From positions 124,001-188,000 of the forward strand of contig NZ_SSBL01000001.1 in assembly GCF_004795105.1 (NCBI RefSeq): a DNA stretch of 64,000 bases. The letters run 5' to 3'. The position numbers and the translations under genes were made by a program. This document shows, in pieces, positions 32,937 to 41,627 of the stretch (positions are counted from its first letter, which is position 1; the number at the start of each line of letters is the position of its first letter). The DNA comes from Streptomyces sp. A0642. GTDB taxonomy: Bacteria; Actinomycetota; Actinomycetes; Streptomycetales; Streptomycetaceae. The notes under the pieces were generated by a model that saw only the letters and a list, made by a program, of their open reading frames with translations, was not told the origin of the DNA and searched no databases.

Positions 32937-35155
32937 GCGTGTTCGTTCCGTTGGGCATGCCGTGGTCCGCGCAGGAGGCGGACCGCGCGCGGAAGCCGGG
33001 GCGGGGGCGGGAGCCGGGGCGGGCCGCCGGCAACACCGCGTACCTGCTGGTCAATCCACCGGTGACCGACCCGACGACCGCCTACCACTCGATCCCGTAC
33101 CTCGTAGGCGCCGCCAGGGAGGCCGGCCACACCACGTACGGCTGCGTGGACGCCAACCTCGACGCCTTCGAATACCTCGCCGATCCCGGGCGCTTCGGCG
33201 CGTCGCTCGCATCCGCCCGCCGGACCCGCGCCGAGATCGAGGGGAGGTCCGGGGCTCCTCGCCGCCACGACGAGATCCGCTACCGGCAGGCCCTGGCCGC
33301 CGAGGGTCTGACCGACACGTCCGCGCGCGACGCGATCGGTGTTTTCAAGGATCCCGAGCTCTTCTACCACCCCCCGACCTACGCCCAGGCGGTGGCGGTG
33401 ATGAGCCGGTGGTGGAACCTGCTCGCCCTGGAGATGCCGCCCGGCTCGGCGGACGGTTTCTCGATGCGGGTGAAGTCCACCGTCAACCTGTGCAGTACGG
33501 CGGACCTGTCGGACCCGGCGGCGGTAGCGGCCGTCGCCCGCCCCTTCGAAGGGTACTTCGCCGACGAGTTCGTCCCGAGGCTGCGGACGCGGCCCTGGGC
33601 GATGGTGGGACTCTCGGTCAACTACACCAGCCAACTGCCCGTTGCCCTGCGGATGGCACGCCTGATCAGGACCGTGCTGCCCGACACGGTGATCGTCTTC
33701 GGCGGCACCGAGGTCGGTGACGTGGTCAAGTACGCGACGGACCCGGCGGCGCCCTGGCAGGTCTTCCAGGACGCCGACCTGATCGTCCCCGGCGAGGGCG
33801 AGTCGGCGCTCGTCGGGATCCTCGACGCGATCGGGGACGGCGCGGTCAGGGGCGGCGCCGGCTTCGACGGCATCGGCGGGGTGATGACACGGTCCCGGCC
33901 GGCCCCCGACATCGCGTACGGCAGCGTGGCGGCGCTCGCGACTCCCGCGTACGACGTGTGGGACTGGGAGCGTTACTGGGCGCCCGAGCCGGTGATCCTC
34001 TACAGCCCCACCCGGGGCTGCTACTGGAACAAGTGCACCTTCTGCGACTACGGCCTGAACACCGACCGGCCGACCTCCCCCTCACGCGAACGTCCCGTGC
34101 CCGCCGTGCTGGAGGACCTCCGGGAAGCCGGCCGCTTCGGCAGGACCCTGTACTTCGCCGTGGACGCCATGTCCCCCCGCTACCTGCGCACACTCGCCGC
34201 AGCCCTCGCCGAATCGTCCCTGGACCTCCGGTGGTCCGCGGAGCTCCGTCTGGAGCGCACCTTCCCCGAGCGCGCCGTGGGTGAACTCCTCGCGGCCTCC
34301 GGCTGCGTCGCGGTCTCCTTCGGCTACGAGTCCGGCACCCAGCGGGTCCTCGACCTGATCGACAAGGGTGTCAAGATCGACCTGGTGCCGGACGTCCTGG
34401 CGGAGCTGGCGCGCAACGGCATCGCGGCGCAGATGATGGGATTCACCGGCTTCCCCACCGAGACCAGGGAGGAGGCGCTGGCGACGTACGAGTTCCTGCA
34501 GGACCACGAGAAGCTCTGGACCACCTCGGGCATCGGGGTGTTCTCCCTCACGCCCGGTTCGATCGTGGCCAAGGACCCCGGCAGGTTCGGCGTCGAGCTG
34601 ATGCCGCCGTCCGCCTCCGACGACATCCGGCGTTACGTGCCCTGGCGGGACGTGTCCTCGGGGGAGGTGCACTGGCCGGTCCCGGAGGACCCCCGGATCC
34701 CGCGGGAGTACATCGTGAGCAACCGCAAGGTGAGCTTCGACCGGCCGTTCGTGGGAGGTATCGACTCCGCGCACAGCCTGCTGTACTTCGCGCGCTTCGG
34801 CCGGGGGCTGCTGCCGGAGGCGCCGCCGGAGGGGACCCGGCGCGAAGAGGAGCCGCGGGTCCGCCTGGTCCAGGAGCCGGTGGTGAGCATTCCGTTCGCC
34901 TCCGTCGACGAACTGACCGGCGTCGACGACCTGATGGCGGAGGTGGGACGCAGGAGCAGGGAGCACCTGGACACGACGTCCGCCGCGTACGGGGACTGGC
35001 TGGGCGGCGCCGGCACGGCCCGCCACGGTTCCTGCGGGGTCCTGGTCCTCGCCCACGGAGAGCTCGTCGAGGTGCCCGCCGGTGTGGACTTCGGCGCGGA
35101 CAACGCCATGACCCGCGCCCTTCGCCTCATGCTCGCGACCCAGGCCCGTATCTGA
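32933..35155 (+). CDS. Cobalamin-binding-type radical SAM protein
   Basis: A 740-residue enzyme. Residues 35-85 and 200-290 form the B12-binding-like region (AYLLVNPPVTDPTTAYHSIPYLVG; MVGLSVNYTSQLPVALRMARLIRTVLPDTVIVFGGTEVG). The radical SAM cluster Cys are C363, C368 and C371 (GCYWNKCTFCDYG), a CX4CX2C spacing, one residue longer than the usual CX3CX2C. Further blocks (YFAVDAMSP, FGYESGTQRVLDLIDKG, MGFTGFPTETREEAL) match the B12-radical SAM fold. Known relatives methylate or rearrange peptides and lipids. The start ATG overlaps the MFS stop (ATGA) and has AGGAG. It is the last gene of the plus arm, closed by a hairpin. Confidence 0.85.
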   Translation: MSVFVPLGMPWSAQEADRARKPGRGREPGRAAGNTAYLLVNPPVTDPTTAYHSIPYLVGAAREAGHTTYGCVDANLDAFEYLADPGRFGASLASARRTRAEIEGRSGAPRRHDEIRYRQALAAEGLTDTSARDAIGVFKDPELFYHPPTYAQAVAVMSRWWNLLALEMPPGSADGFSMRVKSTVNLCSTADLSDPAAVAAVARPFEGYFADEFVPRLRTRPWAMVGLSVNYTSQLPVALRMARLIRTVLPDTVIVFGGTEVGDVVKYATDPAAPWQVFQDADLIVPGEGESALVGILDAIGDGAVRGGAGFDGIGGVMTRSRPAPDIAYGSVAALATPAYDVWDWERYWAPEPVILYSPTRGCYWNKCTFCDYGLNTDRPTSPSRERPVPAVLEDLREAGRFGRTLYFAVDAMSPRYLRTLAAALAESSLDLRWSAELRLERTFPERAVGELLAASGCVAVSFGYESGTQRVLDLIDKGVKIDLVPDVLAELARNGIAAQMMGFTGFPTETREEALATYEFLQDHEKLWTTSGIGVFSLTPGSIVAKDPGRFGVELMPPSASDDIRRYVPWRDVSSGEVHWPVPEDPRIPREYIVSNRKVSFDRPFVGGIDSAHSLLYFARFGRGLLPEAPPEGTRREEEPRVRLVQEPVVSIPFASVDELTGVDDLMAEVGRRSREHLDTTSAAYGDWLGGAGTARHGSCGVLVLAHGELVEVPAGVDFGADNAMTRALRLMLATQARI

Positions 35156-35211
35156 CGGCTTCCGCCCGGCCGAAGACAGCCGTGGGGCCGTTCCGGATTC
35201 GTCCGAAGCGG

Positions 35212-35258
35212 CCCCGAGGGCGCCGGCGCCCTCGGGGCGGGTCCCCCGTTACCTTTTT
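35212..35258 (+). terminator. Strong terminator of the plus arm
   Basis: A perfect 13-bp palindrome, CCCCGAGGGCGCC followed directly by its complement (35212-35237), with a TTTTT run at 35254-35258. A second stem (GGGGCCG...CGGCCCC) lies just upstream. It ends transcription of the peptide operon 56 bp after the last stop. Confidence 0.75.
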
Positions 35259-35486
35259 CGTGGCCCCGAATTGGGGCTTCCGGCCTCCGGGCCCGGCATG
35301 ACTGTGTCCCCCTGTCGTACGCATGATCCGGGGGGTGGTGTCACCGGGCACCGGAGGCACCGGTAGACCGCTGATTAGGGGCACGACCGCCGACCCGGCG
35401 ACGGGCACGGCAGGCCTTCGTCACGTGGATGCCGGCATCTGGTGCCGTAGGTGAGGCCGGGGACACGAGCGCGTTAGCGGAGGCTG
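35259..35486. other. Gene-free stretch: left non-coding end of an IS110-type element
   Basis: No gene of its own is seen here. The sequence leads into the IS110-like transposase remnant. In IS110 elements the left non-coding end specifies the bridge RNA, so if the element was intact this is where a decayed one would lie. I can point to no secondary structure that proves it. Confidence 0.35.
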
Positions 35487-36440
35487 TTGGTGATCGAGAT
35501 CGGTGAGGTGGCCGTCTTCCTCGGCCTGTACGTCGGCAAGGGCGAACACCACGGGCGGGGCCTGACCCCGGCCGGCAAGACCGTCTTCGACAAGCGGCTA
35601 CCCAACAGCGAACCCAAGCTGCGGGCCCTGTTCGACAAGCTGAGCGCGAAGTACGACACCGTGCTGGTGGTCGTCGACCAGCCCGCCAACATCGGCGCTC
35701 TGCCGCTGGCTGTCGCCCGCGACGCGGGCTGCCTGGTCGCCTACCTGCCCGGGCTGACCATGCGCCGCATCGCTGACCTCTACTCGGGCTAGGGCGTGTT
35801 TCGAAAGTCCCGCCTGCTCGGCGACGTCTGGCACTTCCCCGAGCTCTCGGCTTCGCTCGAGCAGGGGAGACCCCATTGCTCGCCGCGTTGTCGGGGTCGC
35901 CCTGATACAGCCAGTATCGGGGCGCCCCTCCTCCTTGCGATCGCACGCACCAGACGCCGCCGAGCCCGCCCTCCGGGCGGACGGCGCTACTTTCGAAACA
36001 CGCCCTAGGCCAAGACCGACGCCCGCGACGCGTTCATCATCGCCGACGCCGCCCGCACCATGCCCCACACCCTGCGCGCCCTGGCCGCCACCGACGAGAC
36101 CATCGCCGAGCTCGACATGCGCGCCGGATACGACGACGACCTCGGCGGCGAAGTCACCCGCACCGCCAACCGGCTGCGCGGCCTACTCACCCAGATCCAC
36201 CCCTCGCTGGAACGGGTCCTGGGCCCGCGCATCCAGCACCCGGCGTACTCACCATCCTGGAGCGATACGGCTCCCCGGCCCTGATCCGCAAGGCCGGACG
36301 CCGCCTGATCACCCTGATCCGGCCCGAGGCACCGAGAATGGCCGAGCGGCTGATCGAGGACATCTTCACCGCCCTCGACGAGCAGACCGTCGTCGTCGCG
36401 GGCACCGGCGCGGCCGCCACCGCGGACCGGTGCGACCGAG
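35487..36440 (+). pseudogene. IS110-family transposase, dead
   Basis: The reading frame opens at TTG/GTG (35487/35490) behind GGAGG and follows the DEDD transposase of IS110: VGKGEHH, RLPNSEPKLRALFDKL, VVVDQPANIGALPLAVARDAG, GLTMRRIADLYSG, then AKTDARDAFIIADAARTMPHTLRAL and TRTANRLRGLLTQIHPSLERVLG. It is broken in at least four ways: the first catalytic Asp of the GLDVGKGEHH motif is Tyr (GLYVGKGEHH); an insertion of 220 bp with terminal repeats interrupts it after LYSG; a single-base loss at about 36246 shifts the frame (QHPA then YSPSW); and it ends around 36440 without its C-terminal Ser domain. Confidence 0.82.
35789..36008. mobile_element. MITE-like insertion in the IS110 remnant
   Basis: A 220-bp segment bounded by a perfect inverted repeat: CTAGGGCGTGTTTCGAAAGT at the left (35789-35808) and its complement at the right (35989-36008), so the CTAG at each border may be target duplication. 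It carries no transposase. The interior includes a palindromic CTCTCGGCTTCGCTCGAG motif, also found inside the thiolase gene. Joining the flanks leaves a TAG where the family usually has a Glu codon, so the host gene may already have been dying at insertion. Confidence 0.7.
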
Positions 36441-36943
36441 ATGTGGAGACGGATCGGTGACACCGCGGTACACGAGGCAGGGACTGTCGCCACCTCGGCC
36501 TGCCCGTTCTGTCAGCAGGCGACTTGCTCCGACGTCGCACCAGCGAAGCCTGACGCCGTCAGACTGCCCCCGAACCCTGCCTGCCGCTGCCCGCACCATG
36601 GCCGCCAGCAAGCGCTCGCATGCCCCCAGGAGCGCACCACCCCGGCCTCCGCATGGCCGCAGCCCGGGAGCCGGGCGTCCAGGAGCAGCGAGTGCTCCGC
36701 ACACCATGCAACTTACCGCCTGAAGTTGCTTTAACAGCGCTACGGCAGCGACCGCGTGAGATCGAGTGGACCACCGCCGCATGCGAGAACAGGGCCCCTC
36801 CATATCGAGCAGCGCTACCCGTCACCAGCACTACGGCCACCACCGACGAATTTGCGCCGAGGACTGTCGCGGCTTCATTCGAACACCTATCATAGCGTTC
36901 GCATTTGCGAAGCTGATGTGGTTCACGGGCTTGGGGGCCGGAA
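36441..36943. other. Gene-poor stretch after the IS110 remnant
   Basis: No coding region is convincing. The first part is sequence of lower GC and no recognised family. Its last 70 bp, just before the toxin gene, are AT-richer (CACCTATCATAGCG near 36887) and could hold the promoter of that gene. Nothing else is seen. Confidence 0.4.
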
Positions 36944-39067
36944 GTGACGTTGGTTATGGCGTGCGCAGCCGTGTGGGGCGTACTGCAGCTGTTCCTCCTG
37001 TCGTGGCCGACCCGTTCGGTTCGGCTCTCAACAGTGCTGCTCGCGCTCATGGTCGGGGTGTACGCCTGCGGGGTGGCAACGGCGTTGCTCCAACTCGCGT
37101 ACACGCGCGTCTACGCGCACCAATCCGGCCACCCGCTGGTGGAGGTGGTGAACTCCACCAGCTACACGGTTGCGCCCTGGGTCGAGGAACTCATCAAGAT
37201 ATCCCCGCTGTTGCTGGTCGGCCTCAGTTTCAAAGCGAGACAGCAATGGGGGCTGACGGACTTCGTGGTGCTGGGCGCAGCACTCGGTGGAGGATTCGGG
37301 CTGCTGGAGTCGGTTCTCCGCTTCGGCCTGGACGCGAACCGCGCGATCGCGGGCGCTGATGGCGGCTGGATCATCCCCGACAGCCTCAGCCCACCCTACG
37401 TACCTGGTCCGAGCCAGGTTTTCACAGCCTGGCTGCCCGCTCCGTTCGGCCAGTCAACCCTTGTCGGCCCCCCGGCGGCAGAGACCTTCTCACACTTGGT
37501 GTGGTCGGCCGTGGCCGGCCTGGGAGTTGGCCTGCTGTGGCGGACACGGGGTTGGGTGCGACTGCTGGCCTTGCTCCCCATCGCAGCCGCCTCGGCCCAC
37601 CACGCGCTGAACAACTATGTTGCACAGGACTCCACCGGCCAAGCCGGGCAGTGGTTGGAGACACTGGACGCGCGGGTATGGGCTGCGCCCCTGGTATGTC
37701 TGGGCATCGCGATGGCCGTCGACCTGCACCACATACACCGCGGCAAACACGCCATGCCCGGCGTGCTGCTGGCCACCGAACGAGCCGACGGCGACGGCAT
37801 GGCCGCACTGTTGCGCTACGCCGCCTGGAACTTCCCGTGGAGTCTGCTGATCGCGCTGCGCTACGTCAGGCTGCGCCGTTCCCTGCTCTACGCCGGCGCT
37901 CTCGCCCCGTCCTCCGAAACCGAACCGTTGCGCCGCGCCGTGGCCGGGATCACCGCGCAGATGGATGTCTCCGATCGTCAAGATGCCTGGCGAGCCGATG
38001 CGATACGTGCCCAGCTCGGGGCGGCACGGCGCAACACCGCCCGGCGCAAGTGGCTCATGCTGATCCCCTGGGTACTGATGCTCCCTGCGCTTCTCTTCCT
38101 CGGCATCGGTTCGTTCACCTCCACCGCCAAGGTTCAGCACTTCTTCGCCACAGGCCCCGGCCCGAAGATACTCATGAGCTTTGGAGTCGCGGCCCTCGCC
38201 TGGATCGCCTGGCAACTGATCGGCCTGATCCGCACCTGGGGGGCTGCGTCGGCTCAGATTCTCGGCGAGTTGCTGATCGTTCACCGTTTCCGTGTAGGCA
38301 CCGCGCTGGGAACGGCCACCGCGGGCACATTGCTTCTCTCGCGCGGACTGGGCGACGCGGGCCCGGAGGGCAAGGCGATATCCACCTTCCACCTGCTCGA
38401 CGCACTCGGCACTTTCGCTGTGTACCTGGGCTTCGCGCTCATACTGCTGTCGCTCCTCGCCCTGTTCCCGCCCGGTGGCCTGGCGTTCGCAGCCGGCGGG
38501 GCGGCGGCCGGAGTATCGGTCGGCGCGATCACGGCCGAAGCCGCCGTCAACGCCGCCCTTCTCGGCACCGCCGGGATCGCGCTGATGACGGCAGGTGCGG
38601 GATTCGAGGGTGGAGAGAGCACCTCCGGCCCCGAGCGGACGCTGCCTGATCGCGCCTCCGAGCCGAATGCCAAGCCGCAGGGGAATCCGGAAGGCATCCC
38701 CAAGAACGCGGACGGTGAGACCAGGCGTGCGATCACACGTCAGAACGAGGCGGCCGACAAGTTGGCTCAGAAGGGGTACGACGTCGAGCACGGGCCTCAG
38801 ATCCCGGGCAGCAGGAACCCTGACTACAAGATCAACGGCAAGGTCTTTGACTGCTATGCACCCAGTGGAGGAAACGCCCGCAACATCGCATCCGAGATGG
38901 GGAAGAAGGTCAAAAATGATCAGGCGGACCGTATCGTACTGAACTTGAGCGACAGCGCCGTCGACCTGGCCAAGATGAGAGCCCAGTTGCACGACTGGCC
39001 AACCCCGGGGCTGAAGGAAGTCATCTCGATCGACAAGTACGGCAACATCCTGCATCTCTTCCCCTAG
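36944..39067 (+). CDS. PrsW-like membrane protein with C-terminal CdiA-type nuclease toxin domain
   Basis: A 707-residue polymorphic toxin candidate. Residues 1-250 are a PrsW-like membrane metalloprotease: EELIK at 81-85 within VAPWVEELIKISPLLLVG, LGGGFGLLESVLRF, FSHLVWSAVAGLGVGLLW, and HHALNN. More membrane spans continue to about residue 560. After a Pro/Glu-rich linker (about 565-600) the last 110 residues are the CdiA-C tRNase-like fold: GSRNPDYKINGKVFDCYAPSG, ADRIVLNLSD, GLKEVISIDKYGNIL. Starts with GTG at 36944. The next gene, 23 bp downstream, is its probable immunity. Known CdiA-C domains cleave tRNA; that activity here is inferred. Confidence 0.76.
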   Translation: MTLVMACAAVWGVLQLFLLSWPTRSVRLSTVLLALMVGVYACGVATALLQLAYTRVYAHQSGHPLVEVVNSTSYTVAPWVEELIKISPLLLVGLSFKARQQWGLTDFVVLGAALGGGFGLLESVLRFGLDANRAIAGADGGWIIPDSLSPPYVPGPSQVFTAWLPAPFGQSTLVGPPAAETFSHLVWSAVAGLGVGLLWRTRGWVRLLALLPIAAASAHHALNNYVAQDSTGQAGQWLETLDARVWAAPLVCLGIAMAVDLHHIHRGKHAMPGVLLATERADGDGMAALLRYAAWNFPWSLLIALRYVRLRRSLLYAGALAPSSETEPLRRAVAGITAQMDVSDRQDAWRADAIRAQLGAARRNTARRKWLMLIPWVLMLPALLFLGIGSFTSTAKVQHFFATGPGPKILMSFGVAALAWIAWQLIGLIRTWGAASAQILGELLIVHRFRVGTALGTATAGTLLLSRGLGDAGPEGKAISTFHLLDALGTFAVYLGFALILLSLLALFPPGGLAFAAGGAAAGVSVGAITAEAAVNAALLGTAGIALMTAGAGFEGGESTSGPERTLPDRASEPNAKPQGNPEGIPKNADGETRRAITRQNEAADKLAQKGYDVEHGPQIPGSRNPDYKINGKVFDCYAPSGGNARNIASEMGKKVKNDQADRIVLNLSDSAVDLAKMRAQLHDWPTPGLKEVISIDKYGNILHLFP

Positions 39068-39090
39068 CGCTCCGAAAAGGGACCAGCAGC

Positions 39091-39573
39091 ATGAGCATTT
39101 CCTACAACCTCGACATGGCGACCGAGCAGACTGCTTCGCAGGTCGCCCATGCACTCTGCGACGTCGCACGAACCGCTGGACTGTTCGACGAGTCCATTGC
39201 CCCTGATCTGGTCCTCAATGACGGTGCGTTGACAACGAAGGGCACGTGGATCCGCGTCGGCAAGGAGACACCGCAGCCGTGGAATCCCGTCATCACCGAT
39301 CTCGGGTTCACCCCCACGGTCGGGGTGCGGTTCCAACTCGGCAGGTCCAGCGACTACCCGGACCAACAGGACGACATGGTCCGCCTGGTCTCCGGACTGC
39401 TGGACCGCACGCCGGGCGACGCTGTACTGAACTTCCAGTCCGAAACCATCTGGCTGCTGCGTCGGGGTTCTGATGTGAGCCTCAACGAGCGGGACGAACT
39501 GTGGCCACCTCGACGCCTGGCCGCAGTCTCCCAGCCCTACCGGCGCGCGACCTACGAATTCTCTCAGGAATGA
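39091..39573 (+). CDS. SitI3-like immunity protein candidate
   Basis: A 160-residue protein resembling the SitI3 immunity family as I remember it: MSISYNLDMATEQTASQVAHAL at the start, TAGLFDESIAPD, a GTWIRVGKE strand and FGFTPTVGVRFQLGR-like segment (LGFTPTVGVRFQLGR), then LNFQSETIWLLRRG and acidic ends. AAAAGGGA lies upstream of the ATG. It directly follows the toxin-bearing gene and shares the strand, the arrangement of an immunity gene. It would neutralise the C-terminal nuclease of that protein. Confidence 0.66.
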   Translation: MSISYNLDMATEQTASQVAHALCDVARTAGLFDESIAPDLVLNDGALTTKGTWIRVGKETPQPWNPVITDLGFTPTVGVRFQLGRSSDYPDQQDDMVRLVSGLLDRTPGDAVLNFQSETIWLLRRGSDVSLNERDELWPPRRLAAVSQPYRRATYEFSQE

Positions 39574-39830
39574 TCCGCGCGTCGCTGTCGTGTGAAGCCT
39601 TCGGCATTCCGCGGTCACCGGCCTGTGCTGCCCCTCCTCCGAAACTACCCACCGGCCTTCGGCACGAGGCGTGGCGGAAGCTCTCTTGGCGGGTTCCCGT
39701 ACGCGGCATAATCGCGTTCCTGCTCCCGGCACCAGACCTTCAACAGCGCCTCATCGGTCTGCGGAACAGCAAGACCCGCCGCCATGAGGATGTCGCGGAA
39801 GAAGGACACCGGCCCCCCCATCCGCCCCCG

Positions 39831-40761
39831 TCACCAGCGCGGAAAGCAGCGGGACATCTGCCGTGACACCGCGATGAGCCAGTGGCGGGCACCGTGCCCC
39901 GTCCCACCCGTGTCCAGCACATGGATCGGAATCGTCCCGCCCCGTACGGCGACGCCCACGAGCTGCTGCGTGATCCGTTCCACAGCGTTCACCTCGACCG
40001 GTACGAGCTGCTCAGTCGGCGGATCCGCATGCGCGGCCTTCGTCTTCTGCCGGTCCTGCGCTTCCTTGAGCAGCCGCGCCTCTTCCTTCTTCGCAGCGCG
40101 ACGCCGCTGTTCCACCTCCCTCATGTCGGCTTGTGCCACGTTCAGCGCGCCCCTGAGGGACCGAACGTGGTAGGCGGCACTCTCGCGCGCCACGTTCCGC
40201 CCTTGCGACGGGACACCCGCCGCATCGCGATGGGCGAGCCAGGACTGCGCGTCCCTCACTACCTTCCGGGCCTTCTTCCTGGCCGGGCCGTCCAGACCTG
40301 CGAGAACGTCCGTGACCTCTCGTGCGAGCTCACGCAGACGCTTCACGGTCAGGCTGTCGGCCGCGGTCGTCCTGACCACGTACTTGGCCACGGTCTCCGA
40401 ACGATCGGACGGGCGCCGATCCGCTCCGCGCCACGCCTCGTCCGCCCTTGCCGAGCGGTGCACTACCGGTGCTTCCGGCTTCAACGAGTAGCGCGGAGGC
40501 ATAGTCCGCGGCGGTGTTCCGTGGGCGGCGAACGCCCGCTGCGACTCGGCGGCGGCCCAGCGTTTGATCTGGGTGGAATCTGCCGCGTACCGCACCCCGA
40601 GCCGGGAAAGCACCTTGGACAGGTACGGGAGTGGAGCATCGGCCTCGCGGATGAGGGCGGAAAGAATCGGCACGTCCTCGCGCAGCGGAGCGTCCACCTG
40701 GACAAGCAGCTCGCACCTCTCGGCCTCCGAGTGCCGCCGCGGCCTCCGGCCGTACGGTCAC
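39831..40761 (-). pseudogene. Conserved hypothetical gene, probable N-terminal frameshift
   Basis: The main frame, from the GTG at 40697, gives 288 residues (MDAPLREDVPILSALIREAD..., KVLSRLGVRYAADSTQIKRWAAAE, a Lys/Arg/Glu-rich coiled region, then a C-terminus with HVLDTGGTGH). Reading back, the in-frame codons EAERCELLVQVDAP continue to a stop with no start. The next frame supplies VTVRPEAAAAL beginning at a GTG (40761). Joining the two across GCACTC(G)GAGGCC gives a natural AAAALEAERCELL; one extra G near 40727 would do it. No function is recognised. Confidence 0.45.
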
Positions 40762-40783
40762 CAAGTGCAAGGCAAACCGACCT

Positions 40784-41311
40784 CTACAAGGAGGAACCTT
40801 CCACATGCGGCAGGTGCACTGCGCCGCCCGTCGGATCCGCCTTGCCCAACTCCAACTCCCCGACCTTCTGATCCCCGCTCATCTCTCCGGTCAGCCGGAA
40901 CCCCAGCCCCAGATAAAACCCCTCGGGGCCGTCCTCGCCCGGGTGCCAGGTGGTGGTCAGGCGGGTGCCGCCGCGGCGGCCAATTTCAGCGGCCACAGAC
41001 TCGACCGCGAAGCGGCCATAGCCGCGGCCCTGTTCGCCGACCGCGATGTTAAGCCGCCACAGGCCCGAGCGGATGTCGGCGCCCCTGCCGTCGCCCGCGA
41101 AGTCGATGTCGAGGAAAGCCATGAGGAAACCGACTGGCCGCTCGCCGTCGAAGATGATGCGGGGCCAAGCGATGCCTGGGTACACGTACGCCTCAGCGAG
41201 GGACTTCACGACCGGCGCGACCAGGCGCTCCTGATCAGGGCGAACCTTCAGGCCGATCGCGACATCGAAGTTGGCGGCAGTGACCGTTTCCAGGCGGAGC
41301 GTGTTCGTCAT
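40784..41311 (-). CDS. GNAT-family N-acetyltransferase
   Basis: A 175-residue acetyltransferase. The ATG at 41311 (MTNTLRLETV) is preferred because it gives a compact domain. The acetyl-CoA site appears as LNIAVGEQGRGYGRFAVESVAAEI, and the C-terminal GFYLGLGFRLTGE is motif B. RIIFDGERPVGFLMAFLDID matches polyamine/spermidine-type acetyltransferases (BltD/SpeG-like), so a polyamine substrate is possible. It is upstream of the hypothetical gene on the same strand and may be co-transcribed. Confidence 0.82.
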   Translation of the reverse strand: MTNTLRLETVTAANFDVAIGLKVRPDQERLVAPVVKSLAEAYVYPGIAWPRIIFDGERPVGFLMAFLDIDFAGDGRGADIRSGLWRLNIAVGEQGRGYGRFAVESVAAEIGRRGGTRLTTTWHPGEDGPEGFYLGLGFRLTGEMSGDQKVGELELGKADPTGGAVHLPHVEGSSL

Positions 41312-41627
41312 GCGAGCACCGTAGGCCAGCGGATCAAGTGGTTTTCTTGGCGTCGCACACCTCCCGCAGACGACGACACCGCCAGCCTCCTCCCGGCTCC
41401 ATGCCGTGGTCCACGAAGCACGACCACCACGGCGACCGACCCTTGACGAAAGAGATAGGGGCACCCCCCCCGCGACGGAAGCGAGGTCACGGCAGCGGAC
41501 CGGGGCGCATTGAGACGCCATGCGTCTTGGATCAGGGGGAACTGGATATTGGACCTACTCAGTGGTCGGGTGCGAGGGTCGTGACACACCCTTGTCTCCC
41601 CCCGTCCACTCCCGGAAAGGTCCCGCT
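41312..41627. other. Intergenic region between GNAT and thiolase
   Basis: No gene is seen. It holds an inverted repeat AGACGC-CAT-GCGTCT at 41513-41527, about 100 bp before the thiolase start, which could be an operator. A run of eight or more C residues lies near 41464. Confidence 0.4.

Noticed and set aside
28307..35155. Lanthipeptide cluster reading of the peptide locus
   Set aside because: No LanB, LanC, LanM or other dehydratase/cyclase gene; the enzymes are radical SAM, HFCD flavoprotein and ATP-grasp types.
39574..39830. Possible RNA gene after the immunity gene
   Set aside because: No tRNA-like cloverleaf or conserved RNA motif can be made out.
40805..41446. Plus-strand frame with AGGAGG and ATG at the end of the GNAT region
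   Set aside because: It is fully antisense to the GNAT gene, whose domain motifs are convincing; the product has low-complexity composition and no family.
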